From assembly GCA_009869945.1 (NCBI GenBank), contig WIXG01000335.1:1-64000 (forward strand): a stretch of DNA of 64,000 nucleotides. The letters are read 5' to 3'. The DNA is from Mesaphorura yosii. Its lineage: Eukaryota; Arthropoda; Collembola; Poduromorpha; Tullbergiidae. Positions 47,896 through 59,962 of the stretch are shown here, one piece after another. A program made the position numbers and the translations under genes. The notes under the pieces are model-generated. The model had not been told where the DNA came from, did no database searches, and saw only the letters and a list, made by a program, of their open reading frames with translations. Numbering within the stretch: the stretch's first letter is position 1; each line of letters opens with the position of its first letter.

Positions 47896-50195
47896 ATGGC
47901 CCTTCGTCTTTCTGACCGTCCCGAAGGCATAAATAGAACCCTTTTGCGCGTGGATCCAGATTTTAGTACGAATTTGTTGTCCGACATGAAAGGTAATATG
48001 GCAAAGACTCCCAGTGACAATCATTTCAAGAGTCAGGATCCGGAAAATGGAAGTGTTAGAGACACAGGACAAGAAGACCAGCGAATTTCTGTGATGGCCA
48101 CGTTTCCTGTTCACTCTGAAGCCAAACCTGAATCCTTTGAAGATGTACTTGACTCAACGGGTAACAAACACCAATTCCATTAAAGGAATCGTGCATATGA
48201 GTTGTCCTTTTGAATTATTCCGCAGGTGGATTTGGTCTCTTTCAGTTGCTGATGCTGATTGTCCTTCTGGGCCCAGAAATTCCAGCGGCCTTCGTCGCAT
48301 TCATACAAGTATTCGCTGGTAAGTCCCTGCATTTCCTGGGATGCTATTTCCGGTGTGGATTGAGGAATTGAATCTTTTCAGTGAGAAATCCATCGTCTTG
48401 GCTTTGTTCCGACAACAGCACGGACTCCCTTTATGGCAGCCACAATTCATCATGGAATACTTCACTTGATACCTGCTCCTGTGAACGTGGTAGCATATTT
48501 GCTGAAGATGGAACAGATTCGCTCATCACTGAAGTAAGACTTCGGCACACTTAGCACTTTAATTCAAGAAGCTTCCTGTATAAAACAATGCCAGTTTTGT
48601 TCACTCGCAGTGGAGCTTAATTTGTGAGAGCTCTTGGATTCCGGACTTTATTACAAGTGTGCAAATGTTCGGAATGCTGGTCGGCTCCTTGTTCACGTCA
48701 CAGCTGGCAGACTGGTAAGATCGAACCTTCCGTAGTACTGCCGTGGTAGAAGATGCAATTTTGAAACCGCTTTTAAGGTACGGGCGGAAGCTGACATACA
48801 TGGGATTGTGTTTGATGATGGCGGTGGGTCAAGGCGTGTCAGCGATCGCGCCGTCGGCATTTGTGTATGCTTTTGGAAGGTTTTTATGTGGTGCCGGCCT
48901 TGCAGGTGAGAAGGGCTTAAAAAGTAGCCTTGCTTGTAAATCTTGCGGGTGGTTTCGGATTCAAATCGAACCCGGTGACACTTTTCAGGGTTCATGGGTC
49001 TGTCGACAGTATATCCGATGGAGTTCCTCACTCCACAGTGGAGGCAGTTGTGCGGGAGCGTCGGTCCATGGTTCGGACAGTTTTACAACTTGTAAAACTT
49101 AATGAATGGTAGGTGAATAATTTTATGCTGTTTTTTTAGGGGCGAAGGCATCATGCTCCTTGCTGTGGTTGGTTATTACGTCAGGCCGTGGAGAGATTTG
49201 CTTTGGATTACAGCTGCACCATTTCTACTGGTTTTCGCGACAGTTCCGTAAGTCTCCCGTACAAAGTTGATTGGCCGATGGCACGACTCTAGTACAATAC
49301 AGCAACTGCTGGTTTGCAGATTTCTGCCAGAAAGTCCACGATACCTTCTCCTGAACAACAAAGTGGAGCAAGTGGAAAAGGTCCTGCACACAATCGCAAG
49401 AGTGAATGGGCACGGAATGGAATTTTCAACGGACATCAGCAAACTCAAACGCATTGCGTTGGCGGAGAATTCCAGTAGCTCCACCACCAGACACGGTTAC
49501 TCGTACTTGTTCGTGAAGCCGAGCATTCGAAAGAAGACACTCATTTTGGGTGCCATTTGGTTCTCGTGGGCGCTCGTGTACTATGGACTCACGTTCAACA
49601 TTAAGAATTTACGCGGAGACCCGTCCTTTAATCTGTTTCTGCTCGGAGTCTCGGACGCAGTTGGCTATCCAACGGCGCTTCTTGTGAACAACAGAATAGG
49701 ACGACGAAAATCGCTGATACTGTTCATGAGCCTTGGTGCCGTGTTCCTCGTTAATCTCGCGGGTCTCGAGCTGTTGTACGGGAACGACGTTAATTCGACA
49801 CTCATTGCCATTCTATGCCTGTTTGGGAAGCTGGGCACTGCCGGCGCTCGATCAAGTGCGAGGATCCTGACGAGTGAATCATTCCCGACAAGCGTTCGCA
49901 GCATGGGCTATGGAGTCACGGGTGTAATGGCAGGAGTCGGTGGAATTCTCGCCCCACAACTCGTCTATCTCGGATCAGAACGTAAGGGGATTGCTAACGA
50001 CGCGAAATTTCTCCTAATTAGTATGTTCTATGCTCTAAGAATCTGGTCTGGTTTTCAGAATGGCGGCCTTTACCCTTCGTGGCATTCGCTGTTATTAGCA
50101 TACTGGGTTCAGTTTTGGCGCTGAAGCTTCCCGAAACTGCTGGCGGTTCTTTGCAGGAGCAGACTCATATTTTGAAATCTAACTCAATTAATTAA
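47896..50195 (+). CDS. SLC22-family organic ion transporter (major facilitator superfamily)
   Basis: Plasma-membrane transporter of organic cations, anions or carnitine; substrate unknown. About eight short-intron exons. A hydrophilic N-terminus of about 90 residues leads into helix 1 (GGFGLFQLLMLIVLLGPEIP). A large glycosylatable loop follows (several NxS/T, four or more Cys), then TEWSLICESSWI, the family's loop-to-helix-2 signature, and FGMLVGSLFTSQLADWYGRK, the MFS motif A equivalent (DxxGRK, here DWYGRK). After helix 6 comes FLPESPRYLL, the family's PESPR motif. The second half has VNNRIGRRKSL and LTSESFPTSVRSMGYGVTGV, close to the SLC22 E(L/S)xPTxxR motif. The C-terminus reads LALKLPETAGGSLQE, matching LPET. 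Twelve helices are likely. Family call firm, subfamily open. Confidence 0.9.
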
Positions 50196-50231
50196 CTGCA
50201 CTGACTAGCAACTAGCATTAAACCCTTGGCT

Positions 50232-50237
50232 TTTATT
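50232..50237 (-). terminator. Poly(A) signal of the ODAD1-like gene
   Basis: AATAAA on the minus strand, about 100 nt past the stop codon. Confidence 0.55.
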
Positions 50238-50338
50238 GTACTTAGTCAGACAAGAATAATATGAAAATTTTGTTGTTCTACGTATCGTTAATTGCGTTAT
50301 GAATTTTCAGAACAGAGCCCAGCGACGCGACAGCACAT

Positions 50339-52637
50339 TTATGGCTGCGGCTGTGTGGGCTCATGAGTTGATGAGGAAGCAGGCTGAGCTGGAAGCGGCG
50401 GTGGTGACGGTTGGGGTGCGACACTGCTCTGGCGCTGGTCGTCAGATTTTGGGGCGTTAGGAGCCTGCAAGGAATGTGATGAGGGTCTCCCGCCCTGAAC
50501 TTGACCCGCTGTGATTTCGGCTGTCGAACCGGTTGCGAACTGACGCATTTTGGCAACGATGGCATTCCTCAGGTCTCTGAACTCCAACGGCTCGTGCTCG
50601 ACAGTCTCCTCTTCGTCCTCCCTGAATACGAGACGATTCGAATCATTTTGAATTCGTTCCTTTTCATTCATACAATAGTAGAATGCTTTACAAGTTGAGT
50701 GCTTTGCTTACTCTCCAGCGTCAATTCTTCCAGCGATGATCACCTTAGGCTTGTACGGCCCACCCGTGGCCTTTCCTCGTGGCCCCTGCGTCCCAGGAGC
50801 TCTTGCTGGCAACTGACCGCCGTCGATCTCAACAGACTTGCGAATCTCCAGCATCGCCTTCGCATGCTGGAGTTCAGTGATTCGATGCTCCAGCACGCCA
50901 AGACAAAGTGCGGCATTTCGGGGTTGAATTCCACTTCGATTTCCTTTGCGAAACGAAAAAGCGCGGGGCGGTTGCATTTATTTAATGAACAGCTGGGCCT
51001 CAATCGACCCTTGCAAGTCCAATTTACCAAGCAGCTGGATGATCGGGGCATTTGAGCAGTCTGCGAGGTTAAAGACTTCCTCCACAAGCCCGACAACGAC
51101 CTCCATGTTGGCCTCGGCCTCTTTCCATTCAGTGTGCAAATCTTCCAGCTCGTGCACCGATTTTGTGTACTCTTTCTCAAGTTCCCGCAGTGCTCGTCGC
51201 TGTTTCTTATTTTCAGTTTGCTGCATGAGCGACTTCTCTTCAACCTGCGCCTTCAACTCGCGAATTGTATCGTACACCACTTCGACCTCGTTGTTTAAAT
51301 CCGAAATGTACTTGAATTGGGCAAAGTTCGCTTGCTCTTGTGCCAGGTAGCTTTGGACGAGTGACTCCACGTCGTGAGTGTTGGCCAGGGCTAACAGATC
51401 ACGGAAACTGTTTTTGTACGACGCGAGAGTGTCGTCCAGCTGCTTCTCCTTCATGTGATCCGATCGCTCTAAAGAGTCAACGAATTTACGGACAAATAAT
51501 CGAACGATTTCAGGATTGGCAAATTTTAATGTCAGCGTGGGTTGTGGGTATTTGAATGCTTACGTTGCCTAACTTCATCCTCCTCGATTAAACTTCGGAC
51601 TCGGCTCTTCGCCACCATAAATGCGTGTCCTTTCTCATCGTGGTGCAAGACTCTGGAAGAATGAGACCATTTAAATGACCATTGAATTCAGAAAGGCTTG
51701 GATCAGCATTAAGCATACCTTTGATACTCCTTCATGTCCAGCACGTGCTGCTTGCTTTCCTTATCATTGCGTTCACGATGCATGTGAATTTTTGAAGTCG
51801 CTTCTTCTCTGTAAACAGCAAACGAATGAAAGACGGTTAAGAACGCCAAGAATCGTTGCCGAACCTCGCATCGTAAGTGCTTGTCGCGTTGTCCACGATG
51901 ACTGCCATTTGTCGCTTCAGCCGAGCCAACTTCTGCTTATTGCTTTCGTAGCGTTGGTAGAAGCGTCCGCGTTCCATCAAGTTTAAATTTATTTCCTTGA
52001 TCACCTGCTGGTTGTTTGCAGTTTGGGTGTCGAAGAGCGTTGTGACCTGTACAGGAAGCAGAAATAAAAAACGGGCTCAATTCATGCTGTATTCTGGCAG
52101 TCTGAAATTGGAAAGGGGAGATAGAGGCTCTTTTCTTCTTACGTGGTATAAACGATCTTCGAGCACTCGCCTCCGCTTCTCGGTCTGGGCGACGGTCATC
52201 GACTGGCCAAACAGCGCCTGCACTTTGAGTTTCTGCTGCACCACGCGCTTGGTGATTTTGTCAACCTGCTCCTCCATCTCAGCAATTTGGCCGAGTTGGT
52301 ACACAATTTCCGCTTGGAACTGTATGTACTTGTCTATGATGGTCAGAACCGTGCGAATCGTCTCCTTGTCCAGTTCCTGATTGTGTCGGGACGTCGCATT
52401 CTTGAGATCGGTGAGAAGGTCCTCCTTCTCCGCTTGCAGAAAAGCGAGGACGCGTCGTTGTCGACCAACTTTTGTTCCGCTCTCCTCCGCGTACGCCTTG
52501 CGGTCGCTTTCCATGAGACGGTACTGCCTTTGGAGTCTGAGCAGCTCGTCTCGTGCCATCGCCTCCAAATCGACGTCCGACTCGGCCCGGCGAATCGAAA
52601 TCTCACGCCGGGGATCTCCTCGGCATCCTGAAGCCAT
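50339..52637 (-). CDS. ODAD1: Outer dynein arm docking complex coiled-coil protein (CCDC114/CCDC63 family)
   Basis: Axonemal protein that helps dock outer dynein arms to doublet microtubules. The start at 52637 is followed by a near-continuous coiled coil: LLRLQRQYRLMESDRKAYAE, QVDKITKRVVQQKLKVQALF, ERGRFYQRYESNKQKLARLK and LRELEKEYTKSVHELEDLHT. The segment IIQLLGNRSGIQPRN followed by AALCLGVLEHRITELQHAKA fits the family's LLxxLG...LYLGLIE region. It appears only when the intron that starts with GTAAAT within LLG is removed, which also takes out a TAA. The tail is Pro/Gln/Ser-rich and ends TQPQP. About 600 residues. The call rests on N-terminal and central matches; ODAD1 and CCDC63 cannot be separated here. 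Its presence implies motile cilia or flagellate sperm. Confidence 0.85.
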
Positions 52638-53657
52638 CCTGGACGATTTATTAGTTGGTCACGGCCCACTAAACTAAATTCCGGATGCCAGTCCACTAAA
52701 ACTGCTGTTATTACAAAAACTACGTACAAAAAACACAACGCAAAGAAGAGAATCCTAAACTATCAGAAGTTATGAACTGAAAAAGAAAAAAGTCGATGCA
52801 AATGAAATGAAATGCAACGCCATGAATTTAAATTGATTTAATATGAATTATAAAGGTTAACGTAACGCAGGTACGAGTCTCGCAAGCAACAACCGGAAAT
52901 GAGAAGTGGTCCCATTGCCAATTCCGATTCTGCACTAGTCGAATTCCTTTCCCACTCGCTCCGCTGAATAAAGAAGGTCGGTTTCGATTCAGCGGTCGGT
53001 TTTTCGTAATTGCATTAATGTTGAGCTTGAAGTGTTCTTAATCCCATGAAATTCCATTGCCTTGCATTGCTAAGACAGAGTTTTACTGATGTCCTCATCC
53101 TCATAAGACAAAGAAAGAAAGGAGATTTCAAGGTTCAAGGACATTGTGGATTTATTCTCGTAAACAAAGTTGCTTAAGTCTATTGACATTGAGTCTATTT
53201 GTAACAAATGATAGTGGTCCTTTATCTCTTTGGTAAATTTCTTCTCGACAGGCTTAATTAGTGTCGCAACTACCCATCCGAAACCCGTCTCGGGAGGAAG
53301 GAAGTGTTGGATTATCGTATAAAGTGAAAAACTGACTAAACAGCATCAACGCATCAGCGTCGTGATACGTGTAGTAGACGGTAGACGAAATTTCATCGAT
53401 ACACGTGTATAGGAAGGATAAAAATCCGTAACAAGAGTCGGTAGTAGTTAAAAGGTAGTTGCAAAGTTCTAACAAGTTAACAACGCTGGCCTATTCTGCT
53501 AGTGTGTTATTGTTCTTACGCAATGCTCGTACAATACTGTTTAGTAACAAGTAACAATGCCGTCGTGATCGTGATAGTTAGTCTTAAGACAATAAGTACA
53601 ATGGATAAAATCTGGTCTCTGGTCTAGTTTCCACCTGCGATGGAGTAATTTCTATAT
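52638..53657. other. Spacer with the RGS7 3' UTR
   Basis: The 3' UTR of the RGS gene runs to a minus-strand AATAAA at 53156-53151; the remainder is the ODAD1 5' flank. No gene seen. Confidence 0.5.
53151..53156 (-). terminator. Poly(A) signal of the RGS7-like gene
   Basis: AATAAA on the minus strand, about 500 nt past the stop. Confidence 0.5.
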
Positions 53658-56600
53658 TCAAAGGTAGCCCAACGTTGAGTATGTCTTCACGAACGTCGTC
53701 GTTTCTGCCTGAGAACCGTTCCTAGAATTTTAGAGTAGAAAATCATGAGTTCAAGCCAAGTACTACAATTAATTGTCAACAAGCGCAAAGACTTACTCGT
53801 GATCCCAAGGGCAAATCGCCTTGTCGACGTCTTTCTTTACTTCAGGCTCAGTCACCAGCACGCTGGGTTGTTCTTGCTGCTGCTGTGCAATATTGTTATT
53901 TGTCGTAGTCGTAACGTTAACATTCTTAACTATGCTAGCGGAAGTGTTTGACGGTTCGGAACTCGTAGGAATTTCTATTGTCGTGGATTCCGGCTTCACC
54001 TCCTCCAACCGTGTCTTATCGGACTTTACGCTCTGAGAACTGGCCGTGCTCTGCTGTCTCAACGGAGTCTTGCTCCCGCCCGTAGTGGCCATTCCTGCGC
54101 CCGACGCTGATGAGGTGAGACTGTGCTGACTGTCTTGACTCCGTCGCATGCTCAATGCTGCCATGCTGTCGGCCTTCTTCGAACCAGCCGCTGATGCTGC
54201 TGAGCCCGTCGAAGCGACGCTGTCTTGCTTCGTGATTGCTGAAGTCGCAGCTGTAGCGGCGGCGGCAGCAGCAGCAGCCGCTGACGTCGAGGGTTTAGCG
54301 GGAGGAATGACAAGCGGTGAGTGCGAAGAGGTTTCGCCAACAACAACAGCTGCAGCAGTGACGCTGTGTGGCTCGATTTGTTTCGCCACCGACTCCTGGC
54401 AGGTGATGCTGCTGCTCGAACAGGGCACTGGTTCATTTGTACTGCTAGAAGGAGAGTACGAGGAAGAGTACGGAGCATCGGCGCCGGACCCGGCTCGTGT
54501 GACGCTGTTGCTCGTACAAGGAAGATTCTGTGACGAAGACGTAATGGTTGTCGAGGAAAGGTTAGCCGGAATTGAACCCGCTTTTCCGCTCTCAAGCAAC
54601 GACTTGCTCGTACTCGGCTTCGCTTCCATCAAACTCTGCATGGCTGACTTGTCTGGAAGCGCGCTGGAACTTTCCCACGGGCACACGTCGTCAAAACTTT
54701 GACTCCTGAAATGGCAGAAATTAGATCCAACAAAAAATCTGGATTAGTGCACGTGTTCCGTAGTATTTCATCGTATTTAACACGAAGACAGTTGTAAGAG
54801 TTGATGCAAATGCAGCAATTCAGAGCCACAACGACGATTAATCGTACCAATAATACGGACAAAGCCCGCAATCACAATTAGCAATCCCTCCACGACAAAA
54901 TTAAGCGTACGCGTACAAAGTACAATGCAAATGCACAAAGAAACGAAGAAGCTTAGTTGGAAGAGCATCCAACTCATTCTTCACTGGATTCCAATCAGCA
55001 CGAGGATGTGCTGGACAAAAATAGGAAATTAGCAGCCTGGTGTCTACCAGGCTGCCAGAATGCTTCAGCCATCAAAATCAGAAACATTTTGCAATTCACA
55101 CAATATGACAGAAACATAAAGAACACGGATCCAAAAAATTCAGGCTCCAACAATGAAACGAAAAATTCATATTACACGAAGTTTCCGTGTACGAAATGAC
55201 AAACGAGACAGGCAACAATCAAAACTCAAGACCTTACAAAACACAAAGAGGGTATAAATTCTGGCCTCCTTACAAGTTTTTCTGAAAAGGGGCAACTTTA
55301 ATTTTGTTGTTTTCTGGAAAATCTCCCCTGTAGTGGAAAAATCATGAATCATAAATATTCTGGAGCAAACCTGTTGACTTGATATCTTTGCTCAAAGTCG
55401 TTTGAGAAATTAGATTTTTCATGTGTTATAGTTAAAATACACAGATGAAGTTCGATGTCTTTTGTCATTGCTGACCTGTATGGAGTGTCTGGAAGCTTGG
55501 AAAGCTGTTCAGAATCCTGAAGCGAGTCTGCATTCGAGGCCGTTAAGTAGTCACCCGGCTTAGCCCCGGTAGTTATCAGCATGACTTCATCAGTCGCTTT
55601 CACCACTTCGCCGACACCCGCGGTTGCACTCTGCGTTCCAACCGGAAAGATTACCGGATTCGTACCAGACGACTTTTTCTTGGTTGGTGCGGCAAAGCTG
55701 AAGAATCTAAGGCGTAAATGGTGAGAGGAGCCATTAAAAGACGCGGAATCAATACGCGTGTATGTGTACGCGGGCATTTTATATATTTTTTACCTTTTCT
55801 TTTGACTGATCTGCAACGCGTTCGCGAGAAACGTTTTGTAGTGGTCAGACCTTATGTATCTCGGATAGCAGTCTTTTTTCAGGAGCATTGTGTATCTGTG
55901 CATCGAAAATATACGCAAGGTTACTGAAAAATTCGAGCTCTCAAGCGGCACCGGTAGTCAAGCAGATTTCGCTTACACATGATCAGCAGCTGGGTCAAAC
56001 ACAAACCGAGACGGGGCGACGTAGTTCATTTCCTTCTGCACAGCCTCCATTGTCCTCATATCAATATTAATTTCACATGGAGCACCAGGCGATAAAAATT
56101 CACTATGCAAAAATACAAAGTACGCATGAGTAATGAGCAGGTTCAATAAAACCGCATTCATTATTTGGATATTATGTAGCGAACTCACTTATAAATCTCT
56201 GAAGCCTTCCTTTTAATTTTCGATGCTGGTCCATGTCGTAAATCACGTACGGCGAGCCAAAACCTTATATTCTCGTGGCAATATTCTTTCTTCAGGTACG
56301 CAGTAAATTCACGGAGCCCTAAATCAAGAACACAGCAAATGACCCAGTCTTAAAATGTCCAGTAAATCATTGGGCCATCATGTGAATTTAATTAGCATAC
56401 CGGTGGGATCATAAATCAGGTTCTCCATTGATATACCCCACTTCTTCACTCTTCTCTCGACGGGAATCTCAACTCTGTACAAAGCACAAGACACAAGAAA
56501 AGAAAGGGTTAAAGCCTCTGTGTATTTTGCTTTGACCTGCTAGTCATAATAATTATAAACAATGCTGATTGACACAAGACAGAAAACGCAAACGCCAGCG

Positions 56601-59600
56601 GCCACCCGCCCGGTTGCGTTGTTCGGACTTTGTACTTGGCATGTGCACATTTTTCTATGACATGCTATGATTTATGACTTCAACGTCTCCTGCGCCTCAA
56701 CGTGCATGATCAAAATACTCAAAATGACTTACAAAGGAGCGTTAATAACCCAAAAGTACGTATCTTCAGTCACCCACGGATTGGACGGCTGTCTTGTGAC
56801 GAGAAATGCATCGTGTTCGTGGTACACTTCACAATGCGTTGCCAAACTTTCCAGAGCTTGAGACACTGCGAATTGAAAGGCGAAGGTTCACTTTAGCTGG
56901 AACGGATTCTTCTAGGAACTGTTGCTAAATTGGGACTGATAATTATACATGAGGAGAAGATAGCGGAAAGAAGATTGGATTTTTAATTGGATTATGTTAA
57001 TGCTGTTTCGAACCTTTAGTTCTGCTGCGGAGACACGAAATTCTCAGAAGAGCAACCTCTGCTCTCAAGTCTTCGATAAGATTGGTTCTGCCCTTCTGCT
57101 TCATTCCTTCGTGCGAGTGGAAATCGTTCGTGAACATTGGTGGTGTCTCAATCCTAAGAAACATAACGCGTAAAGTGTTAAAAAAAAATGATATGCGGTC
57201 GAAGGTGTCTCATGTTGCCTCTTCTGCACAATGCGGCAGTCGATTCATACACTCGCTTTATGAAATAATAATATAAATAGCAAAGCTAGCGGCGGGCCTT
57301 GGCTTAGGAAGCTGACATGGCTAGCCTCCTTAGCCACTTAGGGACTTTGCCCGGTAACTGCAACTCAGCCAAATTAATCCGGAAACCCTTCGAGCGAAGG
57401 CGAATGCAGAAAGAATCATGGAAGGGGAATTACACCTATCGGGGGGAGATCCGGCTTTCAGGTGCACTTTCGTTGGTCGTAATGCTGCTTTCCATACGGC
57501 TAGGTTGCTTTTTCATCACCAGTCTTTGTACCGAGGGTAATAGCCTATCTAGACCACGGATTTAGTGGGAAGAATTTCGTGAGATAGCCAAGGAAGAGTC
57601 AAGGATAATAAAAAAAAAGTGCTAGATAATTCCGATTTGCTACCAAAAATATTGTTTCGAAACAATATTTCTGGTAGCAAAGACAGGATATGCTGACACT
57701 ACGTCCGTCCCCTCGAAATTCTCAGTGTGTCTCTGGAATTTCGAAGCAAGGCAGTGCCTGCTACGAAATCCTTGCTACCAATTGCTTAATGTAAATAGGG
57801 TTTAAGTTAGAAGTTCGTGTCATAGTAAAGTCAAGGGATATAATTAATGGTGCCACTTCTCTACATTGGGTCCAACGGTGGAATTGCAAGCTAATTTCGA
57901 AGTTTCAAAGAATACATTCAACTGAAGGAGAAAGAAATACCACAAGACGCCAAGAGTGGTGGAGATTCACAGAAGGGCTCGTCTTAAGATATTACAGTGT
58001 CATCGGAACTGCGTAGAGCAGAGGAATTAATGAACGCAGTAAAAGCGCAATCGAGATTTTCACCAATGTTCTCAACTTTGTTGTTTTTGTGGACCAAGAA
58101 ACCGGCGACGACGTATTGCAATACGTTAGGAACATTTTGAAGAACCCGTTGAAGCAAATTATTACATATGTTGGGAAGCGAGCAATCTACAATATTACAG
58201 ACCTTGACATTGCAAAGGATCACGCGTCAAAATCGAGCAGCACTATTATTGATCCGTACACAAATGAGAAGAAAGTCGCGTTCTTGGTTGCAAGGCGTTA
58301 CCATCAAAATAAAGAAGAGATGCAGGAAGAAGAATCAGTTTTCCAGATAAGCCAATTCAGTGCCGATTGTGCTTTCGATATAGTTTGACAATTTGATATT
58401 TAAATTTCAGCTTGTTGGACAATTCAGCGGTTCAAAAACAAATGTTCAATGGAAGTCGTGTAACAGAAGAATGGAAGGTGGGCCCATTGACACCTTCTCC
58501 ATGAAGCGGATTTTGGATGCACAAAAACTAGGCAGAAGTAATGACCCACTTTTATGTGTTAAAGAACCTTGCCACGAGCTACCTCAAGGGTAGAGACTTC
58601 TACGCTGAATATCACGTCAAGGAAGAGGATATTGTTAAGTTGAATTTCCAAGTTGCAGACTAACTGCTTCTGAGTAACCCTACTGCAATAATTCCGTAAT
58701 AGTTGTTTAACTAATTCATCCTTTTCGTTATCCATTTATAAGTTGCAATGTTCAACATTTGTACTTACAACTCAAAACATAGCTGTGTTAACTTAGTAAA
58801 CCAACTTCACTTACTTCGAATGGTTAAATAACTTCACGACTAAATGTCCAACTTACATTTAAATACCATTCAACTTACAAGCTTATTGCTCCAGGAGGAG
58901 GTCTCAGCACGCGCCAGAAGGCCCTTTCTTGACTGTCAGCCACCATCTTGTCAACCTTCTTCCGCTCTTTGCTGATTCGCACCTGTGCGGATAAAATCAA
59001 AATGGCGTCCGTAATCGTACGATTACGAATCAAAATCCGATCTCTAACGTCGCAATGCGTTCTGATTATAAGATTACGTGCCTGTTCATCCGCTTGCATT
59101 GTGACAAAATCCCATTTTTGCGCCAAGTTTTTTCGCAACGATCCCAGCGCCTCCATTTCATAGTCTTCTAGCCCGTGTTTCTGTTTGTTGCGCATTGTTC
59201 GCTTTGATAAATAAATTGCGTAATCCACATTATCTAAGCACTATTAATAATAGATTAATTAATAATTTAATAATATCAAGTAATAATAAGTCTTTTATTA
59301 CCGGTACTTGAGATGGCCAATAGTATGGAGTCTAGAGTTCAGAAGAAAAACGATGAGCGATTATTGGAATACTACGCTCGTACTTTTAATTAATGGGCTC
59401 GTATAAACATAGCGTTGTCGATTTACCTGAAATCGATACAAGGAAGAATCATCTTTGACTGATAAATTTCGGTTGTCGCCCACAGGAAAAAAGTATCCAT
59501 GCTGGCACAATAAATTCGCAATGTGAATGGCTTCCACTACAAGACAAGAGTTTGAATAATTAAGGACACATGACCAACTTCGGCAATTTGTACTTTTACA

Positions 59601-59962
59601 AGACTTTCATCGATCGAAGTTTGACTTTGAGTGCAACTCACCTGAGTCTTCAATTGAAAGTCTTTCCATTAACCATTCAATAATGTCGTAGCCAGCAAAG
59701 GCAGCTGGAATGGAAGTGAGAAACAACTTCTGACTGCGGACAGGAACACCAGTTTCAGCATCTTGCATCTCTTTGATGAGGCTCTCCATCTGAATTAAAA
59801 TTAAAATCCCTGGATCTTTGCACGGCACAAACATTTTCTTTACTTCTCCAGCCTCCTCCAGTGTGACTCGCTTACCTTTGAGTACGATGATGGTCGTTTG
59901 AGGATGACTTCCTGATGCAGCGGATCTGGAGAGCTGGCCTTTCCATGTGAGAGCAACTCCAT
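53658..59962 (-). CDS. RGS7: R7-family RGS protein (RGS6/7-like) with long C-terminal tail
   Basis: GTPase-activating protein for Gi/o alpha, working with G-beta-5. About 14 exons from 59962. Exon 1 encodes a short leader ending YSK, spliced to MESLIKEMQDAETGVPVRSQ. DEP domain: AGYDIIEWLMERLSIEDS and NLLCQHGYFFPVGDN. DHEX: DYAIYLSKRTMRNKQKHGLE and DSQERAFWRVLRPPPGA. GGL: NLIEDLRAEVALLRISCL, KVSQALESLATHCEVYHEHD and QPSNPWVTEDTYFW. RGS box: RVKKWGISMENLIYDPTG, KKEYCHENIRFWLAVRDLRH, EFLSPGAPCEINIDMRTMEA and LKKDCYPRYIRSDHYKTFLA. A Ser/Thr/Ala-rich tail of about 380 residues follows, with CPWE near 54680 and CPWD near 53800. Total about 850 residues against about 490 in vertebrates. The junction between the 59331-59302 and 59233 exons is one nucleotide out of phase as read. 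Intron 58878-57154 contains other open frames. Confidence 0.93.
57636..57681. repeat. Near-perfect 46-bp inverted repeat without spacer
   Basis: Two 23-nt arms (each starting TTTGCTACCA and ending at a central TTCGAA) are complementary except at one position. There is no loop, so it can form a cruciform or a long hairpin in RNA. It may be the end or core of a small mobile element; no flanking duplication was recognised. Confidence 0.75.
58018..58593 (+). pseudogene. Nested plus-strand ORF pair in an RGS7 intron
   Basis: Two open stretches lie on the strand opposite RGS7. The first (58018-58388) reads SAIEIFTNVLNFVVFVDQET and goes on to DPYTNEKKVAFLVARRYHQN and EEESVFQISQFSADCAFDIV, then a stop. 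The second continues from about 58412 with LVGQFSGSKTNVQWKSCNRR to a stop near 58593. A TTTCAG precedes the second, but the gap is only 28 nt, too short for an ordinary intron here. Composition looks protein-like rather than random. I do not recognise a family. It may be a nested gene with exons I cannot define, or a decayed insertion. Confidence 0.3.

Larger units (their letters stand above)
57154..58878 (-). other. Large RGS7 intron with palindrome and nested frames
   Basis: This 1.7-kb intron lies between the DHEX and GGL exons and is the longest in the gene apart from the tail intron. It holds an A-run, a 46-bp near-perfect palindrome and a plus-strand ORF pair, described separately. Confidence 0.6.

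Noticed and set aside
50970-51050. In-frame TAA in the docking-complex gene
   Set aside because: It lies in an intron (donor GTAAAT within LLG, acceptor TTTCGCAAAG); the spliced frame rejoins the family's conserved region.
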